In this document: one piece after another, positions 17,471-26,064 of the stretch
How positions within the stretch are numbered: position 1 is the first letter of the stretch
Layout: each line of letters opens with the position of its first letter
Assembly (NCBI RefSeq): GCF_041346945.1
Contig: NZ_CP166850.1
Location: 3,348,001-3,412,000, forward strand
DNA from: Amycolatopsis sp. cg9
GTDB lineage: Bacteria; Actinomycetota; Actinomycetes; Mycobacteriales; Pseudonocardiaceae
DNA: 64,000 bases
Direction: 5' to 3'
Made by a program: the position numbers and the translations under genes
The notes under the pieces: model-generated
Told to the model about the DNA's origin: nothing
Seen by the model: only the letters and a program-made list of their open reading frames with translations
Databases searched by the model: none

Positions 17471-19885
17471 ATGGACACCCTCTTCGATCTCCCCGCCGAG
17501 ACCCCCGCGCGCAAGCCCGCTTCCGGCGGGCAGGCCGATCTGCTCGACGACCTGAACCCCGCCCAGCGCGAAGCCGTCACCCACGCCGGTGGCCCGCTGC
17601 TGGTGGTGGCGGGTGCGGGATCGGGCAAGACCCGGGTGCTGACCCGCCGGATCGCCTACCTGCTCGGGCAACGCCGCGTGCACCCGGGCGAAATCATGGC
17701 GATCACGTTCACCAACAAGGCGGCCGCCGAAATGCGCGAGCGCGTCGCCGCGCTCGTCGGGCGCCGGGCGAACGCGATGTGGGTGTCGACGTTCCACTCG
17801 ATGTGCGTGCGGATCCTGCGCCGCGAAGCCAAAACGCTCGACATGTCCTCGAGCTTCTCCATCTACGACTCCGACGACACCAAGCGGCTGATCACCCTGG
17901 TGGCGCGGGACCTCGACATCGACCCGAAGCGGTACGCCGCGCGCACGCTCGCCGTGCACATCTCGAACCTCAAGAACGAGCTCACCGACCCGGAGACGGC
18001 GGCGGCGAACGCGGGCAACGACCTCGAGCGCCGCGTCGCCGAGGTCTACGCCGAGTACCAGCGGCGGCTCAACCAGGCCAACGCCTTCGACTTCGACGAC
18101 CTCATCATGCGCACGGTCTCGCTGCTGCAGGCGTTCCCGGACGTCGCCGAGTACTACCGGCGCCGGTTCCGCCACGTGCTCGTCGACGAGTACCAGGACA
18201 CCAACCACGCGCAGTACACGCTGGTCCGCGAGCTGGCCGGGACCGCGCCGAACGAAGCGGGCGTCGAGCCGGCCGAGCTGGTCGTGGTCGGTGACGCGGA
18301 CCAGTCGATCTACGCCTTCCGCGGCGCGACGATCCGCAACATCGAGGAGTTCGAGCGGGACTTCCCGAACGCGCACACCATCCTGCTGGAGCAGAACTAC
18401 CGCTCCACGCAGACGATCCTGTCCGCGGCCAACGCCGTCATCGAGCGCAACCCGAATCGGCGGGCGAAGCGGCTGTGGACGGATTCGGGCGACGGCGAGA
18501 AGATCGTCGGCTACGTCTCGGACAACGACCACGACGAAGCCGCGTTCGTGGCGGGCGAAATCGACGCGCTGGCGGAGCGGGGCGAGGCGGACTACTCCGA
18601 CGTCGCCGTCTTCTACCGCACCAACAACCAGTCGCGCGTCTTCGAAGAGATCTTCATCCGGCTCGGCCTGCCGTACAAGGTCGTCGGCGGCGTGCGGTTC
18701 TACGAGCGGCGCGAAGTCCGCGACATGATCGCGTACCTGCGCGTGCTGGCGAACCCGGAGGACACGGTCAGCCTGCGGCGCGTGCTGAACGTGCCCAAGC
18801 GCGGCATCGGCGACCGCGCGGAAGCCGTCGTGGCGACGCACGCCGAGCGCGAGCGGATCTCGTTCGCCGCGGCGCTGCGGGACGCCACCGAAGACAAGGT
18901 CCCCCTGCTGAACCCGCGCTCGGTCAAGGCGATCAAGGGGTTCGTCGCGATGCTCGACGAGCTGGGCGTGCTGATCTCCGAAGGCGCCGAGGTGCACGAC
19001 GTCCTGGAAGCCGTGCTGGAGAAGACCGGCTACCGCATCGAGCTGGAGGAGTCCGAGGACCCCCAGGACCACACGCGCGTCGAGAACCTGGACGAGCTCA
19101 TCACCGTGGCCCGCGAGTTCACCGAGATCACCGCCGAGATCGTCGCGGACGAGAACGCCGAGCTGGTCGTGGACGACGGCGTCCCGGCGCCCGGTTCGCT
19201 GCCCGCGTTCCTGGAGCGCGTTTCGCTGGTGGCGGACGCCGACTCGGTGCCTTCGCCGGACGGTGGCGAGGAAGGCGACGGCGGCGCGGGCGTGGTCACG
19301 CTGATGACCGTGCACACCGCGAAGGGCCTGGAGTACCCGGTGGTGTTCTGCACCGGTTGGGAGGACGGCGTTTTCCCGCACATGCGGGCGCTGGGCGACC
19401 CGACGGAGCTGGCCGAGGAACGCCGGCTCGCGTACGTCGCGATCACGCGGGCGAGGAAGCGGTTGTACGTCTCGCGCGCGATCACGCGCTCGGCGTGGGG
19501 CCAGCCGTCGATGAACCCGGCTTCGCGGTTCCTCGACGAGCTGCCGCCGGACCTCGTCGACTGGCGGCGCCTCGAGCCCTCCAGCCCGGGCTTCGGCTTC
19601 GGCGGCGGCTCGCGGGGTACCCCGCGAGCGGCGACCACCTGGGGCGGCAGGCGGACTTCTTCTCCGTCGTCTTCGTCCGGCACGCCGTCGTTCGGCAAGG
19701 GCTGGAAGGACACGGTGGCGCTGAAGCTCGACGTCGGCGACCGGGTCAGCCACGACAAGTACGGCCTGGGCACGGTGATCTCGTGCGACGGCGTCGGCCC
19801 GCGCGCGACGGCGACGATCGACTTCGGCGCGGCGGGCAAGGTCCGCCTGATGCTGATCGGCAGCGTCCCGATGGTGAAGCTCTAG
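17471..19885 (+). CDS. pcrA: ATP-dependent DNA helicase PcrA/UvrD1
   Basis: This is an 804-residue superfamily 1A 3'-5' helicase for repair and replication restart. Visible motifs include Walker A GAGSGKT (about 47-53), motif Ia ITFTNKAAAEM, Walker B VDEYQDTN, motif III GDADQSIYAFRGA, motif IV QNYRSTQ, motif V TVHTAKGLEYPVVF and motif VI YVAITRARKRLYV. The C-terminal Tudor-like segment GDRVSHDKYGLGTVIS is that known to contact RNA polymerase and Ku in the mycobacterial UvrD1 family. TAGCGT nine bases before the ATG is a likely -10, giving a very short leader. Confidence 0.98.
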   Translation: MDTLFDLPAETPARKPASGGQADLLDDLNPAQREAVTHAGGPLLVVAGAGSGKTRVLTRRIAYLLGQRRVHPGEIMAITFTNKAAAEMRERVAALVGRRANAMWVSTFHSMCVRILRREAKTLDMSSSFSIYDSDDTKRLITLVARDLDIDPKRYAARTLAVHISNLKNELTDPETAAANAGNDLERRVAEVYAEYQRRLNQANAFDFDDLIMRTVSLLQAFPDVAEYYRRRFRHVLVDEYQDTNHAQYTLVRELAGTAPNEAGVEPAELVVVGDADQSIYAFRGATIRNIEEFERDFPNAHTILLEQNYRSTQTILSAANAVIERNPNRRAKRLWTDSGDGEKIVGYVSDNDHDEAAFVAGEIDALAERGEADYSDVAVFYRTNNQSRVFEEIFIRLGLPYKVVGGVRFYERREVRDMIAYLRVLANPEDTVSLRRVLNVPKRGIGDRAEAVVATHAERERISFAAALRDATEDKVPLLNPRSVKAIKGFVAMLDELGVLISEGAEVHDVLEAVLEKTGYRIELEESEDPQDHTRVENLDELITVAREFTEITAEIVADENAELVVDDGVPAPGSLPAFLERVSLVADADSVPSPDGGEEGDGGAGVVTLMTVHTAKGLEYPVVFCTGWEDGVFPHMRALGDPTELAEERRLAYVAITRARKRLYVSRAITRSAWGQPSMNPASRFLDELPPDLVDWRRLEPSSPGFGFGGGSRGTPRAATTWGGRRTSSPSSSSGTPSFGKGWKDTVALKLDVGDRVSHDKYGLGTVISCDGVGPRATATIDFGAAGKVRLMLIGSVPMVKL

Positions 19886-19970
19886 CACAACCCGGACGAG
19901 TGAATCCGGCGTCGATCCCCGCGATCGCCGCCGGAATCGTCGTACCCACCCGGTACAACTGACCCTGCGA

Positions 19971-19986
19971 TCGAACAAAGGTTCGA
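19971..19986 (+). promoter_or_regulatory. LexA (SOS) box
   Basis: TCGAACAAAGGTTCGA matches the mycobacterial/actinobacterial LexA operator TCGAAC-N4-GTTCGA at every defined position. It ends 18 bases before the GTG of the small gene at 20005, overlapping where its promoter should be. This predicts repression by LexA and induction on DNA damage. Confidence 0.85.
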
Positions 19987-20004
19987 CGGAGGGGGTAGTG
20001 TGGT

Positions 20005-20397
20005 GTGGACGCGGTGCTGTTTCACCTGTTGGCCGAAGGGGTACAAAAATACCTGCGGGGAGTCCTGCGGACGACGGTTTCCGATCGGGGTCGGGAGCCA
20101 TCGGGGGCCTCAGGAACCGCCCCGCGTGCGGGAGCGGAGGCGTGCCGGCTGGCCGCCGCCTGGCGAGCGCTGCTCAGGCAGCACGAGCTGGGCGCGGACG
20201 GGCACTGCGTCACCTGCGGCCGGGGACGCCGCTGGACGACCAGGGCCCGGAGTGCCGCGCGTGTCCGCTCCGCGGGGGGCGCAGGGGGAGTCGCGCCCTG
20301 GGGCTGGCTGCCCGTGCGGCGGCCGGCGGAGCTGTGCTCGGTGTGGCAGGTCGCGGTGGCGTACTTCATCCGCCGGTTGCCGGGTGAGCGCCGCTAG
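20005..20397 (+). CDS. Small cysteine-motif protein, likely SOS-induced
   Basis: The predicted 130-residue protein has unknown function. The N-terminus is amphipathic. The middle contains WRALLRQHELGADGHCVTCG, a Cys-x2-Cys knuckle, and the C-terminus has ELCSVWQVAVAYFIRRLPG. This W-L-H...C-x2-C...C-x-W pattern recurs in small actinobacterial proteins of unknown role and may bind zinc. The GTG at 20005 has a GGAGGGGG ribosome site, and a perfect LexA box lies just upstream. Early codons include several uncommon here (TTT, TTG, AAA). It follows pcrA by 119 bases. Confidence 0.7.
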   Translation: MDAVLFHLLAEGVQKYLRGVLRTTVSDRGREPSGASGTAPRAGAEACRLAAAWRALLRQHELGADGHCVTCGRGRRWTTRARSAARVRSAGGAGGVAPWGWLPVRRPAELCSVWQVAVAYFIRRLPGERR

Positions 20398-20671
20398 TGC
20401 GTTGAGGGCGCTGAGGGGCCTGTGGCGGGTTTTTCGCGGCCTCGGCGTGGTTCCGGGTGTCCCGGTGGGTTCCGGCGCTCCTGTGGCCGGCTCCGCGCCC
20501 GATGAGGTCCGGACCATTGCGCGTGCCCGGACGACCGGAGTGCGCTGCTCACTCGTTCACGCCGCGGCTCCGCCGTGTTTCAGCGGGCCCCCGACGGCGG
20601 AACCTGGTTCGACGGCGGGATTTCCCGTGTTCCCGGCTGTCCTGCCGGACGGCCGGGGTGGAGTGCTCGGA

Positions 20672-21499
20672 TCAGAGAACGATGCCGCGCGCGGCCAGCC
20701 ACGGCCGGGGGTCGATCTTCTTGGTGCCGTTCTGCCACACCTCGAAGTGCAGGTGCGGGCCGGTGCTCTGACCGCGGTTGCCGATCTCGGCGATCTGCTG
20801 GCCGCACTTGACCTTCTGCCCCTCCTTGACGGAGAAGCTGTTCATGTGGCCGTAGACCTGGATCGTGCCGTCGTCGAGCTGGACGCGGACCCAGAGGCCG
20901 AAGCCGCTGGCCGGGCCGGCCTCGATCACGGTGCCGTCGGAGGCGGCGTAGATCGGGGTGCCGATCGAGTTGGCGATGTCGATGCCGAGGTGGCTCGTGC
21001 CCCACCGGGCACCGAAGCCCGAGGTGAAGGTGCCGTGCGCGGGCAGGCAGGTCTTGGGGCGAGCGGCTTCCTCGGCGGCCTTGCGGGCGGCGTCGGCTTC
21101 GCGCTGCTCACGGGCCTGCGTGATGGAGGCGGAGTCCGCGATCTTCGCGGCTTCGGCGGAAGCGTCGACGGCGTGGCCGGTCGGCAGGAGCTCCGGGGCG
21201 CCCCCGGTGCCCGCACCTCCCGCGGTCAGGGAAGCGCTGGCGTCCTGGCTGTTGGCCAGCGGCGTCACGGCCGCGTCGGAGTCGGTGACGGTCTTGAGGG
21301 TCTGCCCTGCCGCTGCGGCAGCGAACGCTCCGGCCGCAACCGCGGCAACCACGACCCGGCCACGAAGGGCCGAGGAGGGCGGGGCGATGCGGTGCGCACC
21401 CCGGACACGAACGACCGCACCTTCCAGTGCGTCCTTCAATGCCGGGGAAGGAGCTTGGCCGCCGGGGGAGCGGTGTGAAGCCAAGACAGGGCCTTCCAT
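20672..21499 (-). CDS. M23 (LytM) family metallopeptidase
   Basis: The predicted 275-residue protein has a cytosolic N-terminus, one transmembrane or signal-anchor helix (about 46-66), a short coiled-coil-like Ala/Glu-rich linker (about 118-148), and a C-terminal zinc endopeptidase domain. The zinc ligands are in HLGIDI (His and Asp) and HLHFEV, with YGHMNSF between. These enzymes cleave peptidoglycan cross-bridges outside the membrane. The place between pcrA and sucC matches Rv0950c. The ATG at 21499 lacks a strong ribosome site. Confidence 0.93.
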   Translation of the reverse strand: MEGPVLASHRSPGGQAPSPALKDALEGAVVRVRGAHRIAPPSSALRGRVVVAAVAAGAFAAAAAGQTLKTVTDSDAAVTPLANSQDASASLTAGGAGTGGAPELLPTGHAVDASAEAAKIADSASITQAREQREADAARKAAEEAARPKTCLPAHGTFTSGFGARWGTSHLGIDIANSIGTPIYAASDGTVIEAGPASGFGLWVRVQLDDGTIQVYGHMNSFSVKEGQKVKCGQQIAEIGNRGQSTGPHLHFEVWQNGTKKIDPRPWLAARGIVL

Positions 21500-22229
21500 C
21501 GTCGGGGAGCCGGGTCGAGGACTGCGGGCGGGGGAACCCGGTGAGCCAACCTCGGGGGCGGTTTGCTCGGTGTCCTACTTCGTGACCTGACTGTAATGGG
21601 GACCCGGGGACAGTAACGAAGGGGCACCGGTGTCGGCAAGATCTGCCCCACCCGTCGGCCGATCGGGTGGCGCCCGGGCGACGCTCACCTGTGGGAATTA
21701 CCCAAAGTTAGAAGGGGTTTACTGCTTTGGTTGTGACTTGCCTTACAGCTCTTGCGGACGGTTTAAGCCAACCAACGGTCGGGGAGGCCCCGGAGGGGTG
21801 GAATAAGGGTTTGCCAGGGGATGTTTAACGTCTTCGACTCCCTCGAGTCGGTTGTGGACGCTTCCGGTCCCTGCTCGAGGCTGGTCCCGCGGTGCGCGAA
21901 GTCGACCGTTCATCGACGCAGGAGAACCGCTCGCCGACTGATTGAGCAAGATCGCGGTTGCGTGCCGGATTTGTCCCCTTGCGCCCCCGTCTTCGGCCAC
22001 CCGAGAGCCGCGAGGTCACGCTCAACCGGCGGTGAGTGATGCATCCGCGCCTGAGACCCGCGCTGCGTATCCGGCTGCCCGCCCGCCCGCCCGCCCCCGC
22101 TCGCCGACCCGCCGCCCACCCGGGTCCGGCTCACCCGGCCGACTCCGCCCGGCCCGCGGCCCGTGCAGCGCGCCTCTTCGCTGCTGCCTGCGCCGAGCCA
22201 CCACTGACTCGCGTCCGCCCCGCCAGGCT

Positions 22230-22512
22230 GCCTCGTGCCGACCCCGCTCGGCCGGTGGCCGGTGCAGCCGCTCCCGGCTGCCTCCTGCGCTGCCCCGCCG
22301 CCGACTCGAGTCAGGCCCGTCACCAGTGCGGCGTGCCTGCTCACTGCCTCTTGCGCTGCCCCGCTGCCCACTCGAGTCCGCCGCCCGGCCACCGCTCCCC
22401 GGGGCCAACCCGGCGCCCCGCCTCACCCCGCCTCGTGCCGACCCCGCTCGGCCGGTGGCCGGTGCAGCCGCTCCCGGCTGCCTCCTGCGCTGCCCCGCCG
22501 CCAACTCGAGTC
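22230..22512. repeat. 83-bp direct repeat, 200-bp period
   Basis: Bases 22230-22312 and 22430-22512 are identical except for one substitution (G at 22303, A at 22503). A shorter degenerate relative lies near 22340-22376 (GCGCTGCCCCGCTGCCCACT). The unit is C-rich on the plus strand. The near-identity indicates recent duplication or gene-conversion-like homogenisation. Confidence 0.85.
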
Positions 22513-22661
22513 GGGGCCCGCGCCCGGCCGCCCGGCCACCGCTTCCCCGGGACCAACCCAGCGCCCACCGCACCCCACCCCGCTCACCGACTCCCGCCAC
22601 CCCGCTCAGCCCGTTCGCCGACTCGCGCCCCGCTGACCCCTCCCGTCCCGCCCAACCTTGC

Positions 22662-22667
22662 TAGCGT
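22662..22667 (+). promoter_or_regulatory. -10 box of the polytopic membrane gene
   Basis: TAGCGT lies eight bases before the ATG at 22676, and no ribosome binding site is present, consistent with leaderless or near-leaderless transcription. The same hexamer precedes the starts of pcrA and the exonuclease III gene at similar distances. Confidence 0.4.
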
Positions 22668-22675
22668 CGCCAGCA

Positions 22676-24478
22676 ATGCCCCCACGCTCAGAACCCCCAG
22701 GCCGGAGCACCCCCCGCTCCCCGGCCCCCGCGGCCTCTCCCACCGGCGAGCGGACACCACCGCAGACCTGGGTCGAAGACGACCGCCCCCAGACCGTTGC
22801 CCTCGGCCTCGCCGCCGCCGGGGCGATCGCCCTCACCGCCGGTGCCATCGTCCGCGTCTCCCCGGATGCCGGTCCCGGGTTCGCCGCCTGGCCCTGGCTG
22901 GCCGTCCTCGCCTTGGCTCCCGTCGTCGCCGCGGTCGTGGCCGCCGGCAAACGGCCCGCGCTGGCCGGTGGGATCGTTCTCGGGCTCGCCGCGCTCGCGC
23001 CCGGGCGGCTGGTGCTCGACCTGCAGTTCGCCGTCAACGGGCCGCTCGCCGTGCGGCCGGAGCTTTACCTCGCCGACCGGTTCGTCGGCGGGTCGGCCGT
23101 CGGTGCCGGGTTCTGGCTGCTGATCGCCGGGCACCTGCTCACCGCGGCCGCCGGGGTCGCGGCCTGGCGGGCCGGGCGGACCGGGGAAGAGCCCGAACGG
23201 CGGCGGTGGCGGCTGCTCGTGCCGTTGCTCGCCGTCGCGGCTTCGGTGGGCCTGCTGACCATGCCCGTCTTCTCCACCAACGGCTTCCTCCTCGCGCGCG
23301 CGTCCTTCGAAGGACCCTGGCCCGCCCTCGGCGGCTACCTCCTGCTCGCCGCCGCCCTGCCGCTGGCCGCCGCGCTCGCGCTCGCCGCGCCCGCCGAACG
23401 GACCGCGCGCGGGACGCTGGTCGGGCTGGCCGCCGGTGCGTTCAGCGTCGCCCTGCCGCCCGTGCTGGCCGGGCTCTACCGGACCGACCTGGAAGTCACC
23501 TGGGGGCCCGCCCTCGTCCTCCTCGCGGCGGCCGTCATCGCCGCGCTCGCCTTCACCCGGCTCTCCGAACAGCCCGCGAACGACGAAGCCGACCTGAAGA
23601 TCCCCGGCCTCTTCTGGTGGCGGCTCGTCACCGGGCTGCTCGGCCTCACCACCGCGGTGGCCGCGCTGATCGGCAGCTTCGCGCCGCAGGTCGCGGTCAC
23701 CGCGCTGAACCCCGGGGCCACCGCGCCGGTCAGCGCCGCCGCCGAAAGCCCCGCGCGCTGGTTCCTGCTCGTCGCCGCGATCGTGCTGGTCGTCGCCGCC
23801 CTCGGCGTGCTCGTCCCCAAGACCGCTCCCGGCGCGCGACCGCTGCTCGGGCTCCTCTGGGCCGGGATCGTCCTCGCGGGCACGGCCGTCCTCAACACCG
23901 CGCTGACCGCCACCCAGGCCGGCAACCTCGGCGGCTTCGGCGGCTTCGGCGGCACCGCCGCGCCCGCCTTCACCTACGACCTCGGGGCCGGCGCCGCCTG
24001 GACGTTCGCCGCGCTCGTGCTCGCGGCGCTCACCGCGCTCGCCGCCGCCGGGGCCGGGGTCGTCGAACGCGAAGACGCCGGGAACGCCGCCGAGCCGGAC
24101 AAGAACGTGCTCACGCCGGTCGTCGCCGGGGCCGTGCTGGCCGTCGCCGGCTTCGGGCTGCCCGTCTTCACCGTGCCCGGCTACGTCGCCCCCGGGCTGT
24201 GGTCGGACTTCGACACCCCGTCGTGGGGGTTGCTGACCGCCGCCGTGGCCGTCGTCGGCGCGGCCGCGCTCGCGCTGCGGTCCCGGCCGAAGCCCGCGGC
24301 CGCGCTGCTGGCCGGCGCCGCCGTGCTCACCGGGCTGCACGCCGCGGAGCTGCCGCTCGTGGGCGGGACGCTCGGCGGCGCGAGCCCGGCGACCGGGTTC
24401 TGGCTCACCCTCGCCGCCGCGGTCGCGCTGCTGATCGCGGCCGGGCTGGCCGCCGCCGGCGGACGCCGTGGCGCGTGA
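22676..24478 (+). CDS. Large polytopic membrane protein, unknown function
   Basis: The predicted 600-residue protein has roughly 12-14 hydrophobic segments, very rich in Ala, Leu, Val and Gly, joined by short loops. A Pro-rich cytosolic N-terminus (1-45) precedes the first helix. A GGFGGFGGTAAPAF loop (about 420) and charged linkers near 300 and 470 are the only distinctive parts. No transporter signature is visible. It overlaps the next small gene by 11 bases and lies just upstream of sucC. The function is unknown. Confidence 0.75.
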   Translation: MPPRSEPPGRSTPRSPAPAASPTGERTPPQTWVEDDRPQTVALGLAAAGAIALTAGAIVRVSPDAGPGFAAWPWLAVLALAPVVAAVVAAGKRPALAGGIVLGLAALAPGRLVLDLQFAVNGPLAVRPELYLADRFVGGSAVGAGFWLLIAGHLLTAAAGVAAWRAGRTGEEPERRRWRLLVPLLAVAASVGLLTMPVFSTNGFLLARASFEGPWPALGGYLLLAAALPLAAALALAAPAERTARGTLVGLAAGAFSVALPPVLAGLYRTDLEVTWGPALVLLAAAVIAALAFTRLSEQPANDEADLKIPGLFWWRLVTGLLGLTTAVAALIGSFAPQVAVTALNPGATAPVSAAAESPARWFLLVAAIVLVVAALGVLVPKTAPGARPLLGLLWAGIVLAGTAVLNTALTATQAGNLGGFGGFGGTAAPAFTYDLGAGAAWTFAALVLAALTALAAAGAGVVEREDAGNAAEPDKNVLTPVVAGAVLAVAGFGLPVFTVPGYVAPGLWSDFDTPSWGLLTAAVAVVGAAALALRSRPKPAAALLAGAAVLTGLHAAELPLVGGTLGGASPATGFWLTLAAAVALLIAAGLAAAGGRRGA

Positions 24479-24761
24479 CCGGCGCCGGGTGCTGCTCGTC
24501 GAGTTCGCCCGGCCCGATCCGGCCGCCGTCGCGCTGGGCCGCCTGCTGCGCGACGAAGGCGTCGAGGTCGTCCACGCCGGACCCCTGGACACCGAAGAGC
24601 AGATCCTGCGCACCGCGGAGCAGGAGGACCCGGACGCGGTGGGCGTCCTCGGCGCCGCGCCGTCGGAAGCGCTCGCGGCCGCACTGACGGATTTCCACGT
24701 CTTCACCACCCCGGAAGAGGCGGCTCGGTGGGCGGTCTCACACCGCGGGAACACCGTCTGA
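24468..24761 (+). CDS. Cobalamin-binding-domain-like protein lacking the B12 histidine
   Basis: This 97-residue protein resembles the small B12-binding Rossmann domain of methylmalonyl-CoA mutase: RVLLVEFARPDPAAVALGRL, then LRDEGVEVVHAGPLDTEEQI, then EQEDPDAVGVLGAAPSEAL. The loop that should carry DxHxxG with the cobalt-ligating His reads ARPDPAA instead, so base-on B12 binding looks impossible. The GTG at 24468 overlaps the upstream membrane gene by 11 bases, showing translational coupling. sucC follows 132 bases on. It may bind another small ligand or be a regulatory relic. Confidence 0.65.
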   Translation: MARDRRRVLLVEFARPDPAAVALGRLLRDEGVEVVHAGPLDTEEQILRTAEQEDPDAVGVLGAAPSEALAAALTDFHVFTTPEEAARWAVSHRGNTV

Positions 24762-24893
24762 CCGCGTACGGTGACCGACTTCACCAGGTGCGGAGTCCCC
24801 GCCGTTCACGCAGGTCGCTAACCTCGACTGGTCCGACAGCGCGGTCCGGTAACGCGGACCACCACAGTGGCGTGTCGTCAGGAGACTGGAGTA

Positions 24894-26063
24894 GTGGACC
24901 TCTACGAGTACCAGGCGAGGGATCTCTTCGCCGCCCACGGAGTACCGGTTCTGCCGGGTGCCGTGGCTAGCACCCCCGAAGAAGCCAAGACCGCCGCGGA
25001 GCAGATCGGTAACCAGGTCGTCGTCAAGGCGCAGGTGAAGGTCGGCGGCCGTGGCAAGGCGGGCGGCGTCAAGCTGGCCCAGACGCCGGACGAGGCGAAG
25101 GAGAAGGCGGAAGCCATCCTCGGCCTCGACATCAAGGGCCACATCACGCGCCGCGTGCTCGTGGCGGAAGCGTCGGACATCGCGTCCGAGTACTACTTCT
25201 CCTTCCTGCTGGACCGCGCGAACCGCACGTTCCTGGCGATGGCGTCCTCCGAGGGCGGCATGGAGATCGAGCAGCTCGCCGTCGAGCGCCCCGACGCGCT
25301 CGCGAAGATCCCGGTCGACGCGATCGCCGGGGTCGACAAGGCGAAGGCGCTCGAGATCCTGAAGGCCGGCAACTTCCCGGCCGAGATCATCGACGAAGCC
25401 GCCGACGTGGTCGTGAAGCTCTGGGAGACCTTCGTCTCCGAGGACGCCACCCTGGTCGAGGTCAACCCGCTGGTCCGCGACCCGCAGGACAAGATCATCG
25501 CCCTCGACGGCAAGGTCACCCTCGACGAGAACGCGGACTTCCGCCAGCCGGGCCACGAGGCCTTGGTGGACAAGGAAGCGGAGAACCCGCTCGAGGCGAA
25601 GGCCAAGGCCAAGAACCTCAACTACGTCAAGCTCGACGGCCAGGTCGGCATCATCGGCAACGGCGCGGGCCTCGTCATGTCCACTTTGGACGTCGTGGCG
25701 TACGCGGGCGAGAAGCACGGCGGCGTGAAGCCGGCGAACTTCCTCGACATCGGCGGCGGCGCGTCGGCCGAGGTCATGGCGGCCGGGCTGGACGTCATCC
25801 TCAACGACACCGACGTGAAGAGCGTCTTCGTCAACGTCTTCGGCGGCATCACCGCCTGCGACGCGGTGGCGAACGGCATCGTCGAGGCACTGAAGATCCT
25901 GGGCGACGAGGCCAGCAAGCCGCTGGTCGTCCGCCTGGACGGCAACAACGTCGTGGAGGGTCGCAAGATCCTGGCGGACGCGAACCACCCGCTGGTCACC
26001 GTGGTGGACACAATGGACAACGCGGCCGACAAGGCTGCCGAGCTCGCCGCGGCAGGTGCGTGA
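24894..26063 (+). CDS. sucC: Succinyl-CoA synthetase beta subunit
   Basis: The predicted 389-residue subunit, with SucD, interconverts succinyl-CoA and succinate with ADP or GDP phosphorylation in the TCA cycle. It has the ATP-grasp domain (about 1-240) beginning [19 protein letters not shown], with [21 protein letters not shown] binding nucleotide in place, and a C-terminal ligase domain containing [10 protein letters not shown] and [12 protein letters not shown]. The GTG at 24894 has an AGGAG site and gives the standard length; an upstream in-frame start would add unlike residues. sucD follows one base after its stop. Confidence 0.98.
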   Translation: MDLYEYQARDLFAAHGVPVLPGAVASTPEEAKTAAEQIGNQVVVKAQVKVGGRGKAGGVKLAQTPDEAKEKAEAILGLDIKGHITRRVLVAEASDIASEYYFSFLLDRANRTFLAMASSEGGMEIEQLAVERPDALAKIPVDAIAGVDKAKALEILKAGNFPAEIIDEAADVVVKLWETFVSEDATLVEVNPLVRDPQDKIIALDGKVTLDENADFRQPGHEALVDKEAENPLEAKAKAKNLNYVKLDGQVGIIGNGAGLVMSTLDVVAYAGEKHGGVKPANFLDIGGGASAEVMAAGLDVILNDTDVKSVFVNVFGGITACDAVANGIVEALKILGDEASKPLVVRLDGNNVVEGRKILADANHPLVTVVDTMDNAADKAAELAAAGA

Positions 26064-26064
26064 G

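Larger units (their letters stand above)
21500..22675. other. Long non-coding stretch with C-rich repeats
   Basis: Nearly 1.2 kb has no gene I can support. The part next to the peptidase (21500-21840) holds its promoter region, with several short dyads and unusually A/T-rich pockets near 21700-21770. From about 22040 to 22660 the plus strand becomes extremely C-rich and G-poor, with an 83-bp repeat at an exact 200-bp period. Open frames here have biased, repetitive composition and no family resemblance. I checked for a c-di-AMP (ydaO) riboswitch upstream of the peptidase and could not fit one. Confidence 0.6.

Noticed and set aside
21500-21800. c-di-AMP (ydaO-type) riboswitch upstream of the M23 peptidase
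   Set aside because: Actinobacterial cell-wall hydrolase genes often have one, and short look-alikes occur (GGGGTGGAAT, AGCCAACCTCG), but they are on the wrong strand and the conserved core cannot be assembled in order.
21910-22600. Minus-strand frames with repeated VGGGAAQEAAGSGCTGHRPS-like units
   Set aside because: They arise from the 83-bp DNA repeat and the G-rich strand; there is no start signal, domain or codon-position pattern of a real gene.
22036-24687. 883-codon plus-strand open frame spanning the repeat stretch and membrane gene
   Set aside because: It is Arg/Pro-rich throughout, out of frame with the clearly hydrophobic 600-residue protein, and begins in non-coding repeats.
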